Of a stretch of DNA of 64,000 bases, positions 32,636-42,079 are shown one piece after another. Every line of letters starts with the position of its first letter. Position 1 is the stretch's first letter. The stretch is taken from contig NW_015961950.1 of NCBI RefSeq assembly GCF_000497045.1, positions 186,001 through 250,000 on the forward strand. Reading direction: 5' to 3'. Source of the DNA: Kalmanozyma brasiliensis GHG001 (taxonomy: Eukaryota; Basidiomycota; Ustilaginomycetes; Ustilaginales). A program made the position numbers and the translations under genes. The notes under the pieces were generated by a model. The model did no database searches. It saw nothing but the letters and a program-made list of their open reading frames with translations, and was not told the origin of the DNA.

Positions 32636-34417
32636 CTATCGAACCATGAAGACCTGCACGAGCTGCGTCTCGACCTTCTTTTTCCCCTCTGGCCTCTCGG
32701 TCGAGGCGGGAACGTGGAGGTAGTGCAATTCGACCTCGAGCTGTCTGCTATGCTTTTGGTCCTGGAGCACCACGATGCGACCTTTGATCTTGTCACCCTT
32801 TTGCACGCCTGTGATAGGTTCCTTGAGGACGAAGAGCGTCTGTTGCCAATGGGTCTCTTTGCTGTAAGGTGAGGTGGAGAAGCTGACCAGTTCGCCCTTG
32901 CCCTCGTCATCCCCGGTGGCGGTGGTGGCGTTCTTCTTGAGATCCAATCCCACCACGTCTTTGTCCTCGAGCGAAAATTTGGGACACTCCGTCGAGGCGT
33001 CGGTGGGGACCCGTGCAGAGGGGAAGAAAAACGTATCGAACCAACTAATGAAGCCGTGCACCGAGCCATCTGCGCTGATGGTCAGCTCGAACGAGCTTTC
33101 CGGCTCCGGTTGCTTCACTGGCAACCGCGGCAGATCGAGATCCGCAAACACATAGCTGTCGGATACCACATCGTCCTTGTCCAACACATCGACGAAGGCC
33201 TCGTCCAACAACCCCGTGGTCATGCTGGTCATGTTGAACCCGTGGACGTCGTCCCAAAAGCGCAGCTTGTCGTTGATCAACTTGGAGGAGGAGAAGGCGG
33301 CGAGGTGCATGGTCATCCTGTTTGGCGCCAGAACTCCGGTTTCCGGGTTCAGATATCGATCCCTAGCGAGCAGCACCGAGGGGAGCATGTTCTCATACAA
33401 CAAGAAATACCCCATCCATTCGCTCACCAGTACATCCACTTTTCCCTCCCACGCCTCGAGTTCGGAGGTAAAATCCTCCAGCTTGCCACGATGAACCTTG
33501 ACAACGTGCCCAAAGCCATTTGCCTCGACGTTCTCCCGTGCGCGCTCGACAATCGCCGACGCATCAATGGCGATCACCTGCTTCGCCCCCGCTCTCGCCG
33601 CAAAGAGCGACAAAATGCCCGTCCCACACCCCACATCCATCACCACCTTCCCCCGAATCAAATGCGAGTTAGACGGATGGAGCAGGAACTGCGCATAGCT
33701 CAACGTGCGTGCTGAGTCGGTGATCATGGTTTGGTGGATGCCGTTGGTCGAGTAGCTGTCAAAGTAGAGGATGTCGTCTTCGGCGTCGTTCGCTCCGCGT
33801 TTGGTGCGGGCAGCCGAGGTGGCGAGGGAGGAGCGTTGGTGAGCGGTGAGTTGGGAGGTGGACGAATCGGTGAGGTCGGAGGGGGTGAGACCGAGGGTGG
33901 TGGCGTGGAGCGTGCGGAGCTCTTCGAAAGCTGCACGCGCGGTGGCTAGTTGCGACTCGAGCTCGGCGATACGAGACTTTTCGCTTGAACCGGCAGCGTC
34001 ACTGGAGGTGGGAAGTGCAAGCAGGTCGAAATCCACCTGCAGTAACCCATCGTCCTCGAAGCCGGGGACCGGCTTGAGCTCCGCATCGTCCAACAGGACG
34101 CCACTGTCCCGGGTGATCGCGTTGACCTGCTCGGGCGTGAGATTGTTCCGACGAATATGGTTGATGAGACGAATCACCTGGAGTGTGTCCAGCTCGAGGC
34201 GTGCAACGAGCGCGGCAAGATCGCAACCCTGGCTCTTAGCGTGAGCGAGCGCCTCCAGCGGGGACGCAAAGGAAGGCCTCGACGTGGAGGAATCCGCAAA
34301 GAGCGCAAGGGTGGTAGCCGCGTTGTCATCGTCGGAGCGCCAGTCACCGTAGTCGTTGTCATCGTCGATGGAGGAGGACGAGTCCGAAATGTAGCCCTCG
34401 GGATCTTTGTGCACCAT
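32636..34417 (-). CDS. PRMT3-like protein arginine methyltransferase with degenerate zinc finger
   Basis: 593 residues. The methyltransferase core begins near 225 (YFDSYSTNGIHQTMI). The AdoMet motif I is VMDVGCGTGILSLFAARAG (259-277), followed by AIDAS. The double-E loop is SEWMGYFLLYENML with Glu333 and Glu342, and the THW loop appears as ETHWQQTLFVL. The N-terminal region aligns with the PRMT3 zinc-finger module (TLALFADSSTSRPSF, EALAHAKSQGCDLAALVARL, LINHIRRNNL). However, the two cysteines are Ala38 and Ala41 and the second histidine is lost; only His59 remains. PRMT3 enzymes place asymmetric dimethylarginine on ribosomal protein uS5 (Rps2) in the cytosol, using the finger to bind it. Catalysis looks intact. 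A coiled coil (SRIAELESQLATARAAFEEL) links the two parts. Confidence 0.92.
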   Translation of the reverse strand: MVHKDPEGYISDSSSSIDDDNDYGDWRSDDDNAATTLALFADSSTSRPSFASPLEALAHAKSQGCDLAALVARLELDTLQVIRLINHIRRNNLTPEQVNAITRDSGVLLDDAELKPVPGFEDDGLLQVDFDLLALPTSSDAAGSSEKSRIAELESQLATARAAFEELRTLHATTLGLTPSDLTDSSTSQLTAHQRSSLATSAARTKRGANDAEDDILYFDSYSTNGIHQTMITDSARTLSYAQFLLHPSNSHLIRGKVVMDVGCGTGILSLFAARAGAKQVIAIDASAIVERARENVEANGFGHVVKVHRGKLEDFTSELEAWEGKVDVLVSEWMGYFLLYENMLPSVLLARDRYLNPETGVLAPNRMTMHLAAFSSSKLINDKLRFWDDVHGFNMTSMTTGLLDEAFVDVLDKDDVVSDSYVFADLDLPRLPVKQPEPESSFELTISADGSVHGFISWFDTFFFPSARVPTDASTECPKFSLEDKDVVGLDLKKNATTATGDDEGKGELVSFSTSPYSKETHWQQTLFVLKEPITGVQKGDKIKGRIVVLQDQKHSRQLEVELHYLHVPASTERPEGKKKVETQLVQVFMVR

Positions 34418-34710
34418 CTTGTATGTAGTGCGTTGGAGTGGGCGGTGAGGTAGAAGGTATGGTGTTGAAAGGCTTGAGAAGAAAGTGTGGAGCAGATCAA
34501 CTTTTTTTTAGGTGACCGGACCTGCAGCTTTCAGGAAAAATTCCTAGAGGCAAAAGGGTGCCAAAAATCCAAAGCTGTTAAGACGGGGGACCTCGCTCAC
34601 CAACACAAGCGCAATCTCATACCATGCAGCAGCAGCACAGATACAAGGTTTCTATTGACAGCGTTTGCACAAGCAGACAAAGACAGAAGCATCGCACAAT
34701 CCCCCCACTT

Positions 34711-37700
34711 TCACGCCTCGAACACGCCCGCCACCACCGTCAGCATCATCACATCGATCTCCGGATGCGTCTTCTGCATCAGCTCGTCCATCTTGATAAA
34801 CGTCTCCATCGCCGGCCTCTCGGCACCGCGATTCTGCTTGTGCTGAGGATACATCTCGTCTGCTACGAGACCCGATGCGTCGATCCACAGTCTCGAAGGG
34901 TCTCTCTCCACCTGCCCTGAAGACTTGATGAGCTTGCCGCTGGATGACTTTGCGAAGAGCGAAGTGATTCCACCGCTTCGCGCTTTGGCAGCGGTCAGCG
35001 CCTCGGGTGTGAGTCGCAAAGTAAGGTCGACAGACCACGTGTAGATGCCGTGACGCGCCACGCTCTTGAGATGATGTCTCTGGTATCCCGCCGGAGGGGC
35101 GGAGGGAAGGTTCCACGAAAGAATCTCGGCATCAAACGCGACGACACTCCAGATTACACCCGGGTGGGTCATCTCGAGCGTCAAAGATCTCGTTCCAGCC
35201 TCGACATCGAGCACCTCGTTCACCGCCTTGACCGTAAAGTGGTTGCTCTCGGGGGCAGGGGCGGCGTACCTGGTGCGATAGGAGGCAGGCGTGGGAAGCT
35301 GAAACTTGTACGGCGTCAAAAAGGCCGAGACCGGGTAGAGAATGTCAAAGTCGGAATTGTAGTCGTTCATCTCCATCAACGCTGCGTGGCTTTGGGAAGG
35401 GATGCCGAGATCCGACTGCAACTCGTTGGCCAGCGCCCGGAAGCCCGGTGCAGGATCCGCCGCGCCAACGTTCATGAACCATTCGTTCGAAGTGATGTTC
35501 TCGACCTGGTGCACGAAGAGACGCTTGGGGTGGGCTTCGTCGAACGGCTTCCAGCCGGGACTGGCAAACACGGCCATGATGGCAGCGGTGAGACCGAGCA
35601 AGCCAACGATGGTGCGTTGGAGGTTCTCGCTCGTGTATCGGTGAGAGAGGGGGATGACGATAGGCAAACAGAGGAACGCGAGCACAGCTACGATGCTCGC
35701 AATGATGTGATCGGCAGGGGAGATCTCGCCCATCCTACCCGTAAGCGGGACGAAGAGGTCCAAGAAGCTCACCATGCCCTCCACACCGATCGTGCCGGGG
35801 ATGATCGTCATCACCGGGTACACCCACGCCGAGACCCGGTTGTCCGGTGCAACGAGCTTCTCTTCGATCGCCCCGATACCGATAATCACGAAATCGTTGA
35901 GCGTCGTGACGATGGTAAACGTGAACGAGGCGAGAGCCATGAGGTAGGCGCTACCGATGCCGAAGGCGTTCATACCGAGCAGGCCGAGGTTGAAGAAGAT
36001 GCCGAGACCGGAGAGACTCGATCGCTCGAGGTAAGGTCGCTTGTGCGGCTTGACCAGCTTCGACGTGATCAGCTGCACGGTCAGAATGCCAGCTAAGGCA
36101 GGAGGTCCGTACAGCACGATGGGGAAGAATTCGTGCGAATACCACGACATGCCCTTGCCCAGCACCTTGGTCATGATGACAGCGACGATGTTGGCACTGA
36201 GTGCCGCACCGATCATGGACAGGATTGCAGAGACGGCACTGAGAATGGTGAGGTTGAGCGCACCGATGGCTGACTCAGAGCGAACCACCGAGGAGAGCTG
36301 GAAGTTGATGAAGGCGGAAAGACCCATGACGATGCTCTTGAACGCCTTGTTCTGCAGAAGCACAAAGTATCGACCGGCAATCGAAAAATAGACGGGCAGC
36401 GTGTGTCGCGACTGGTGAGGCTCGATGGAGCGGAGCGAGTTGGAGCTGGCGTTCTTGAGGCAGAGGTGCTCGATGATGGCCAGCGTGTTCTCACCAAAGT
36501 GTTGGGTGGCACCAGGCTCGAGATAGGTCGGAGTGTCTCTGCGTGTGTGGTAGTAGTACGAATTGCCGACGAGCGCCATGTCGAGACCGCTGAGGTCGTT
36601 GCCGTATTCGACAAACTGACGGAAATCAGTATCGGACAGGATGAGGCCAGTCGAGAAGACGTCGTTGGCAAGCACGGTGCCGAAGGGGTGAGGAACGTGA
36701 GAGTACGCCTCGATCATCTCTTTGCTTGTGGCTTGGAAGAGCAGTTCAGGACCGCTGGTACCGCAGGCCTCGAGGTTGACGACCGCTTTGACACCCGCAT
36801 TGGTCTGGTTGTGCTGCGTGATGTACAGGTGGCTGGCATCCTGAAGCGATTCTTCGCCGTCATTGAAGAGCAGTACGACCGAGTTGTAGAGCTTGCGTCC
36901 CGTGTTGGGAAGAGTAAGCGTGCGAAGAGCTTCGAGGAGGATAGCGACACCAACACCGTCATCGGCTCCACCGGGACTGGGCAGCGTGCTGTCGAGGTGG
37001 GCGTTAAGCAGCAGACTATTGGCCTTGCTTTCGTCCGTACCGTCCGAGATGCGCACAACAAGGTTGGACATGGAGTAGTATCGCTTCCAGACGACGTTGG
37101 ACATGAAGTCGAAACGATGTGCACCGTCGCCGATCTGCTTGAAGACCTCTACCTGGGTGCGGCCAGGCAGCTCGGGGGTGCCAGTGTTGTGATAGCCTTC
37201 ATATCGACGCAGAATGTCCTCGAGCCAGTCCTCGGCTTCGACATGCTCCTTGGTGCCTACGATTCGGTAGCCGATGTCGACGGAGAGGTACTGCATCACA
37301 CCGACGGCATTGCCCTCGGAGAAGAGCTCGTGAAAGTTGTTGGACTCGCTGACCTTGTTGGCAGGCACAACCCCGGGCACAGGAGGGTGGTAGGGAGCGG
37401 CATCAGCAGGAGTGACACCGGATGCGATGATGGTGGTCGGGCCACGCGGAGTAGGCAGCTTGTAGTGGAGATAGAGCGACACCGAGCCGAAGAAGGAGAA
37501 GAGGCCTAAGAGGATGAGCACGAGAAGGCCCGACTTGGGCGTGCGGGTGTAGTTCTCGGGGTCGATCTGACGAGCACGTTTAGCATCAGCGTAAGCACGA
37601 TACTGCTCAGCTATGGGCGCCTGTGCTGCCGCGAGGGGTCTTCCGTTGGACGAAGTAGCTGGTGGAAGGGTGATACCGGTGGAGCCAGCAGCCGGAGCTG

Positions 37701-37782
37701 GAGCAGCAGCAGCAGCAGCAGCTGGAGCTCGAGCGGGGGCTGCCTGCTTCTTGGGCGTATTGCCCTTGCGTTTGGACGGCAT
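34711..37782 (-). CDS. Multi-pass M28 metallopeptidase (vacuolar/ER membrane protease, Pff1/ERMP1 type)
   Basis: 1,023 residues from ATG 37782. The frame is open for 94 more codons upstream, but those look like leader and the conserved basic start MPSKRKGNTPKKQ is typical. After a poly-Ala/Pro stretch, one membrane segment lies at about 85-107. The lumenal M28 domain carries the di-zinc ligands His262 (NAHLDS), Asp274 (GGADDG), Glu310-Glu311 (FNDGEES) and Glu338 (NLEACG), with a later histidine in SYYYHTRRDT. Eight or nine further membrane helices follow from about residue 455, then a C-terminal lumenal domain of about 250 residues. Fungal members are vacuolar (Pff1), the animal one (ERMP1/Fxna) is in the ER. 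Substrates are poorly known. All metal ligands are present, so an active aminopeptidase-like enzyme is expected. Confidence 0.92.
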   Translation of the reverse strand: MPSKRKGNTPKKQAAPARAPAAAAAAAPAPAAGSTGITLPPATSSNGRPLAAAQAPIAEQYRAYADAKRARQIDPENYTRTPKSGLLVLILLGLFSFFGSVSLYLHYKLPTPRGPTTIIASGVTPADAAPYHPPVPGVVPANKVSESNNFHELFSEGNAVGVMQYLSVDIGYRIVGTKEHVEAEDWLEDILRRYEGYHNTGTPELPGRTQVEVFKQIGDGAHRFDFMSNVVWKRYYSMSNLVVRISDGTDESKANSLLLNAHLDSTLPSPGGADDGVGVAILLEALRTLTLPNTGRKLYNSVVLLFNDGEESLQDASHLYITQHNQTNAGVKAVVNLEACGTSGPELLFQATSKEMIEAYSHVPHPFGTVLANDVFSTGLILSDTDFRQFVEYGNDLSGLDMALVGNSYYYHTRRDTPTYLEPGATQHFGENTLAIIEHLCLKNASSNSLRSIEPHQSRHTLPVYFSIAGRYFVLLQNKAFKSIVMGLSAFINFQLSSVVRSESAIGALNLTILSAVSAILSMIGAALSANIVAVIMTKVLGKGMSWYSHEFFPIVLYGPPALAGILTVQLITSKLVKPHKRPYLERSSLSGLGIFFNLGLLGMNAFGIGSAYLMALASFTFTIVTTLNDFVIIGIGAIEEKLVAPDNRVSAWVYPVMTIIPGTIGVEGMVSFLDLFVPLTGRMGEISPADHIIASIVAVLAFLCLPIVIPLSHRYTSENLQRTIVGLLGLTAAIMAVFASPGWKPFDEAHPKRLFVHQVENITSNEWFMNVGAADPAPGFRALANELQSDLGIPSQSHAALMEMNDYNSDFDILYPVSAFLTPYKFQLPTPASYRTRYAAPAPESNHFTVKAVNEVLDVEAGTRSLTLEMTHPGVIWSVVAFDAEILSWNLPSAPPAGYQRHHLKSVARHGIYTWSVDLTLRLTPEALTAAKARSGGITSLFAKSSSGKLIKSSGQVERDPSRLWIDASGLVADEMYPQHKQNRGAERPAMETFIKMDELMQKTHPEIDVMMLTVVAGVFEA

Positions 37783-38144
37783 CTCTTGAGGACGACCGTG
37801 GGCGAGGTGAAGGTAATGGTAGCAGAAGAAAGGGAGGAGAGAGGGGAGACTTGGGTGGTAACCGCGACTGAGTTCTTCCAAAACGCGGTCTGAGCGCTTT
37901 CGGCCAAATAGATCCCGCACTCGAGGCTTCCGCAGGATGGAAAAGCGGGGCAAGGCGGCGAAGCTCAACTGTCGCACCTCGGCAACCACGCGTGTAAGCT
38001 CGCTCTTCCCGTTCATCTCACACGACATCCGGCCACTATCCTGCCACTGTTCCTCCTTGCTCACGGAAATAACTCAAAAAGAAGGTCTTCTAGGAAGAGA
38101 CTCAAAAGACTAAACAGTTGCTGTACTGTACGAACAGCAAAAGC
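37783..38144. other. Upstream region of the M28 gene, up to the tRNA terminator
   Basis: About 360 nt with pyrimidine-rich leader sequence on the minus strand. No other gene is seen. Confidence 0.5.
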
Positions 38145-38153
38145 AAAAAAAAA
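38145..38153 (-). terminator. RNA polymerase III terminator of tRNA-Leu
   Basis: Nine thymines on the minus strand begin 7 nt after the tRNA 3' end, the usual Pol III stop signal. Confidence 0.85.
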
Positions 38154-38159
38154 GAATGG

Positions 38160-38263
38160 TGACAAGAGTGGGATTCGAACCCACGCCCGAAGATAGCAGG
38201 TTTTCCTGAACACTCAGAATATCTTCCTTAATGCTACGCCTTAGACCACTCGGCCATCTTGCC
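38160..38263 (-). tRNA. tRNA-Leu(AAG) with a 26-nt intron
   Basis: The minus strand folds as a cloverleaf. The acceptor GGCAAGA pairs with TCTTGTC (one G-T pair). The D arm is GCCGAGTGGTCTAAGGC, the leucine/serine type. The anticodon stem is TAGCA/TGCTA, the T arm is GTGGG-TTCGAAT-CCCAC, and the discriminator is A. The loop reads TTAAGG, so the anticodon is AAG (leucine CUU/CUC after inosine modification). Between position 37 and position 38 lies a 26-nt intron, 38200-38225. The variable region is short for a leucine tRNA. CCA is not encoded, as usual for eukaryotes. Confidence 0.93.
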
Positions 38264-38476
38264 CGTTCATGTCAGCATGTCTGGGGTGTGCATATATATA
38301 TCGTGTGTTCTGTCTATGTTCAAGCTTATCTGTGGACCCTTGTCGGCTGCTCGGAAGAAAGTGTTGGTCGCTTCTTGCTCAAGATTGACACTGCCTGACA
38401 ATCGAGCAGCTTTGGCGAAACTCTGCTGCCATCTATCACTCTGTCACCATCACCAATACATTCAAGGGCACGCAAG

Positions 38477-39759
38477 ATGAGCAAAAGAATCCTTGTCGAG
38501 TAAGTCCTCCCAGGCTTGCAGGCAGCAGCCAGAGGCGGAGCCACTGACACCCTTCCGTTCCACCTTCTAACAGCTGTCACACGCACATTTACACCAAGCG
38601 TCTAGTCTCGCTTCTGCGCTCGCGCACGGTCAATCCGCGCATCCACACCAACTCGCCCGATGGATCCGAGAAGCTTGCCATCCTGCCGCAGGAGGTGTTG
38701 GGCGGTCGAACCGTTGGACCGCAGTACTGGGACGTGCGCAACAAGGCCTCGTTCATGAACCGGCACGCCATCGATATCAGCATCGTCTCGCTCGCCAATC
38801 CGTGGTTGGACTTTCTGGATGCACCTCAAGCTGTCACTTCGGCGTACGAGTGCAATGCTGATCTCGAACAGTACTGTGCTGATGCTACGAAGCTGTTCTC
38901 CGCAGAGGCAAAGGGAGAGGTGGAGGTGGCAAGGAGGATGAAGGCGTTCGGCATCATGCCTTTGGCAGACGGAGTGGAGCCAAAGGAGGTTGTCAAAAGT
39001 CTTGAGGTGATCAAGCAGTCGCCCAGCTTATGCGGTGCGATTCTCGGCTCCAGAGGTCTTGGCAAGGGGTTGGACGATCCGGCCCTCGAACCCGTGTGGG
39101 AGAAAGCGGCCGAGTTGGGCCTCGTCCTCTTCCTCCACCCACACTACGGCGTGGGTGCCGACGCTTCCAAGCCGGACGGTCTATGGGGTGCGCAGGACAA
39201 CGGGCACGTCCTCCCCCTCGCCCTAGGTTTCCCGTTCGAGACAGCTGCCGCGACCACTCGACTCATCCTCGCAGGCGTGTTCGACCGTCACCCAAACCTT
39301 AAGCTGCTGGTAGCCCACTCCGGGGGCGCTTTGCCAATCCTTTCCTCGAGACTGGCGAGCTGTGTCGCTCACGACCCACACGTCTGCAATCGCCTCAAAC
39401 ACGATCCTCGCTACTACCTCGGCAAGCTTTACTACGACGCGGTCGCCTATGGGCCAGAGGAACTCGAGGCGGTCGATAGGATCATCGGTCGCGCGGAACG
39501 CTACGGGTCGGGCACGGACGCAAAAGGGGGCAAGATTCAGGACATGGTCGAGGTGGGCGTGCAGAGGATGATGTTCGGTACAGACCACCCGTTCTTTCCG
39601 CCCACCAAGGAGGATGGCACTGTCATCACGGATGATCAGACCGAGACGTGGAGGTCAGTCACAGAGAATCTCGAGGCGATCAGCGATGTTCCGTCCTGGT
39701 CGCAGTCGGCCAAGATGGGCGTTTTTGGCAAGAATGCCGTCAGGTTGTTCGGTCTATAG
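38477..39759 (+). CDS. Amidohydrolase-2 family decarboxylase/hydrolase (ACMSD-like)
   Basis: Two exons (38477-38499 and 38574-39759) encode 402 residues. The tiny first exon (MSKRILVD) is essential, because splicing creates the metal motif D-C-H10-T-H12-I-Y. Later ligands are visible in VLFLHPHYG, KLLVAHSGGALP and FGTDHPFFPP. The FPFETAAATTRLILAGVFDRHPNL block is typical of 2-amino-3-carboxymuconate-6-semialdehyde decarboxylase and related resorcylate or 5-carboxyuracil decarboxylases (block quoted in part: PFETAAATTRL). These are Zn-dependent TIM-barrel enzymes in the cytosol. Substrate cannot be fixed by eye. Its stop codon is 11 nt from that of the convergent aldehyde dehydrogenase, and an ALDH performs the step after ACMSD in kynurenine and aminobenzoate catabolism, which makes an ACMSD-like role attractive but unproven. 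Confidence 0.85.
38500..38573 (+). other. Intron of the amidohydrolase gene
   Basis: Donor GTAAGT at 38500, CTGAC at about 38544 as branch point and acceptor AACAG ending at 38573. The 74-nt removal joins GA|C (Asp8) and builds the HxH metal motif. Confidence 0.88.
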
Positions 39760-39770
39760 TGTATTGCAAA

Positions 39771-41585
39771 TCATCCGTATCGTACCGGTGGCTGTGACGA
39801 AGCGGCGCCTTTGTCGGCAGGACCGAACCAATCCTCTGAAGAGCGCATCGTCTCGTGGTCTGCGTAGTTGATCGTGATGCTCTGCACTGTGCTGTATGCA
39901 TTCAGCGCTTCGAGTCCGTTCTCTCTGCCAATACCTGACGGGTTGGCACCAAGGCTCGCCGTGCCACTTCCTGAAAAGTTGCCAGTGGGAGCGATGGCGC
40001 CCCACGGGCTCGAAGGGTCATTGCGATGATGCGTGTTGAGCCAGACGATGCCTGCCTTGATACGAGGCACCATCCGATGGAAGCGCGCGTGGTCGGCCGT
40101 CCAGACGCTGGCACCGAGACCAAAGCGGCTGTCGTTGGCCAGCTCAATGGCGTGTGCATCGTCGCGGAAGGGCACGACGCAGACGACGGGTCCGAAGACT
40201 TCTTCCTGCCAGAGGGTGCTGCTGCGGACGGCTTGCTCTGCTGGCGATGATAGAGAGCTAGGGTCGGAAGACGTGCCAGCAGGAATCAGTATGGTGGGCG
40301 GGTAGAAGGCGCCAGATGCTGCCAGATCGTGACCGTCGAAAGAAGCGCCGTTCGGCTTCCGCCCGCCAGCAACGCATTCCCACACAGATGCGGAGCTCCT
40401 CCTTGGAGTCGTGACGCCCTGAACTATCGCATCGACCTTGTCTGCATGCGCAGCGCTAATTAGCGAGCCGAGCAGCGCGTCCGCATTCTGAGGATTGCCC
40501 ATACGGCTGGAGATGTTGTTGGCTCTCTCAGCAAAGCGATCCAGGAATGCCGTAAAGATCTTCTCGTGAACCGATATCCTGGTCGCTGAGACGCATGTCT
40601 GCCCACTTGCCACGAATGCAGCGAAGGACGCACCGTTGACCGCCAGATCGACCGGACAGTCTTCCATTACGATCAGTGGCGCTTTGCCCCCAAGCTCGGT
40701 GGTGATGGGGATCAGCCGCTTGCCGGCCTGCTCTGACAAAAGCGTGCCGACTCTTGTTCCGCCCGTGAAATCGATCTTGCGAATGTATGGCGACTCGACC
40801 AGCTGCTTTGCTGTCTCAGCCGCACCGGGTAGGATCTGAACCACGCCGTCTGGGATGCCTGCCTCTTGTGTCATGGGACCGAGCTCGAGCACGGTGAGAG
40901 GAGCCACTTCACTGGGCTTGACAATGACGCTGTTGCCCGCCGCTAGCGCTGCGGCAAGCTTCTTGACCGCAATCAGCAGTGGATGGTTGAAGGGCGTGAT
41001 CTGCAGTACGACACCAAGCGGACGTCGTGCTTTGTATCCCAGCAGCTGACCGCGTAATGGCAGCGTGCTCCCCTCTCCAACACGGATAAGGGCCGAGTAG
41101 TATTCGAACCATTCGTAGAGCCTTGCGAGCTGCGCACGGAACTCTCGGATGCAGCGACCCGTCTGCTGGCTTTCGAGCATGGCAAGCTCTGGAGCCCGCT
41201 GCCGTAAGATCTGTGCCAGACGATAAAGACACTCGGATCGAAAGTGGACCGAGTCGGGAGAGGACCATTCGCCGTGACCTGACGCAAAGACCGAGTTGGC
41301 GTGATCGAGTGCCTTTTGGACTTGGCTGCTCGTTGGAATGGCTATTGAGCCGATCTGGCTTGCTCTAGCGGGATCAGTGATGGCGAGCTTTGCTGCGTAA
41401 GATATCGAAGCCTCTTGATCGAAGCGGCCGCTGATCCATGGGTGTGCATCTCGAGAGCTCGAGGCTGACGAGGAGAAGCGTGCTATCCTCGAGGCTGTGC
41501 GAGCCGTCCGTGGAGCTGAACTCATCAGCGGACGGCAGACCCCGCTCTTCAGAGACATGGTGCTTGCCTGTGCTATCCTAAACAT
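39771..41585 (-). CDS. Aldehyde dehydrogenase, probably mitochondrial
   Basis: 604 residues. The first 45 are rich in Arg, Ser and Ala without acidic residues (RTARTASRIARFSSSASSS), a likely mitochondrial presequence; an internal ATG ten codons in is an alternative start. The ALDH fold shows ITPFNHPL with the oxyanion Asn200, VKPSEVAPLT for cofactor binding, IDFTGGTRVG, the general base Glu297 in TELGGKAPL and the nucleophile Cys331 in SGQTCVSATR. EEVFGPVVCVVPF and SGIGRENGLEALNAYS are late family blocks. The enzyme oxidises an aldehyde to an acid with NAD(P)+. It converges with the amidohydrolase and is head-to-head, 494 nt, with an iron dioxygenase also bearing a presequence. An insert near 370-440 (TTPRRSSASVWE, SSDPSSLSSPAEQ) lengthens the protein beyond the usual 500. 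Confidence 0.93.
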   Translation of the reverse strand: MFRIAQASTMSLKSGVCRPLMSSAPRTARTASRIARFSSSASSSRDAHPWISGRFDQEASISYAAKLAITDPARASQIGSIAIPTSSQVQKALDHANSVFASGHGEWSSPDSVHFRSECLYRLAQILRQRAPELAMLESQQTGRCIREFRAQLARLYEWFEYYSALIRVGEGSTLPLRGQLLGYKARRPLGVVLQITPFNHPLLIAVKKLAAALAAGNSVIVKPSEVAPLTVLELGPMTQEAGIPDGVVQILPGAAETAKQLVESPYIRKIDFTGGTRVGTLLSEQAGKRLIPITTELGGKAPLIVMEDCPVDLAVNGASFAAFVASGQTCVSATRISVHEKIFTAFLDRFAERANNISSRMGNPQNADALLGSLISAAHADKVDAIVQGVTTPRRSSASVWECVAGGRKPNGASFDGHDLAASGAFYPPTILIPAGTSSDPSSLSSPAEQAVRSSTLWQEEVFGPVVCVVPFRDDAHAIELANDSRFGLGASVWTADHARFHRMVPRIKAGIVWLNTHHRNDPSSPWGAIAPTGNFSGSGTASLGANPSGIGRENGLEALNAYSTVQSITINYADHETMRSSEDWFGPADKGAASSQPPVRYG

Positions 41586-42079
41586 GCTGGTCTTCGATGA
41601 TGACTGTTCCTAGCCAAGCCATGTCTCGTGCTTGAGGGCATCATTGGCCAGAAGGAAGAAGCTCGAGGTTGGTTGCTCCGTGCGCCTCAACGGAAGCTCG
41701 GAACGCTCTTTTTTCTTATCGCACAGAAAAGTGATAATGAAAAAGGCAAAACCCTAAAATCACAACTCCAACACTCGGCAACGACAAACCCTAATCGGCC
41801 GGTCATGAGCGAGTCTTGGATGGCTCTCTTGCGTTGCTGCTGAGGTGGCACTACGATGGGCCATGCAGGACAAGAAGGATGCTCGGCATTCTGGGCGACG
41901 TTTTCTGACACTGAGAAGGAGCGAGACGAGTGAGCAGAGAGCTTTTCCGTCTGCCCGAAAGACGCGGGGTCGATGGGGCACAGTCGCGTGAGTGATAAAT
42001 GCGCTTCTTGATCCCCAGAAAGGGTCCTCCCCATGCTCTCGTGCAACTTGCCGACCATCATCTCGCACCATAGTCAACA
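41586..42079. other. Shared divergent promoter of ALDH and 2OG dioxygenase
   Basis: 494 nt between two divergent start codons. Contains an A-rich stretch at about 41700-41770. No gene is seen; common regulation of the pair is possible. Confidence 0.5.

Noticed and set aside
37783..38064. 94-codon upstream extension of the M28 peptidase
   Set aside because: It has leader-like composition and no similarity; family members start with a short basic segment like the one at ATG 37782.
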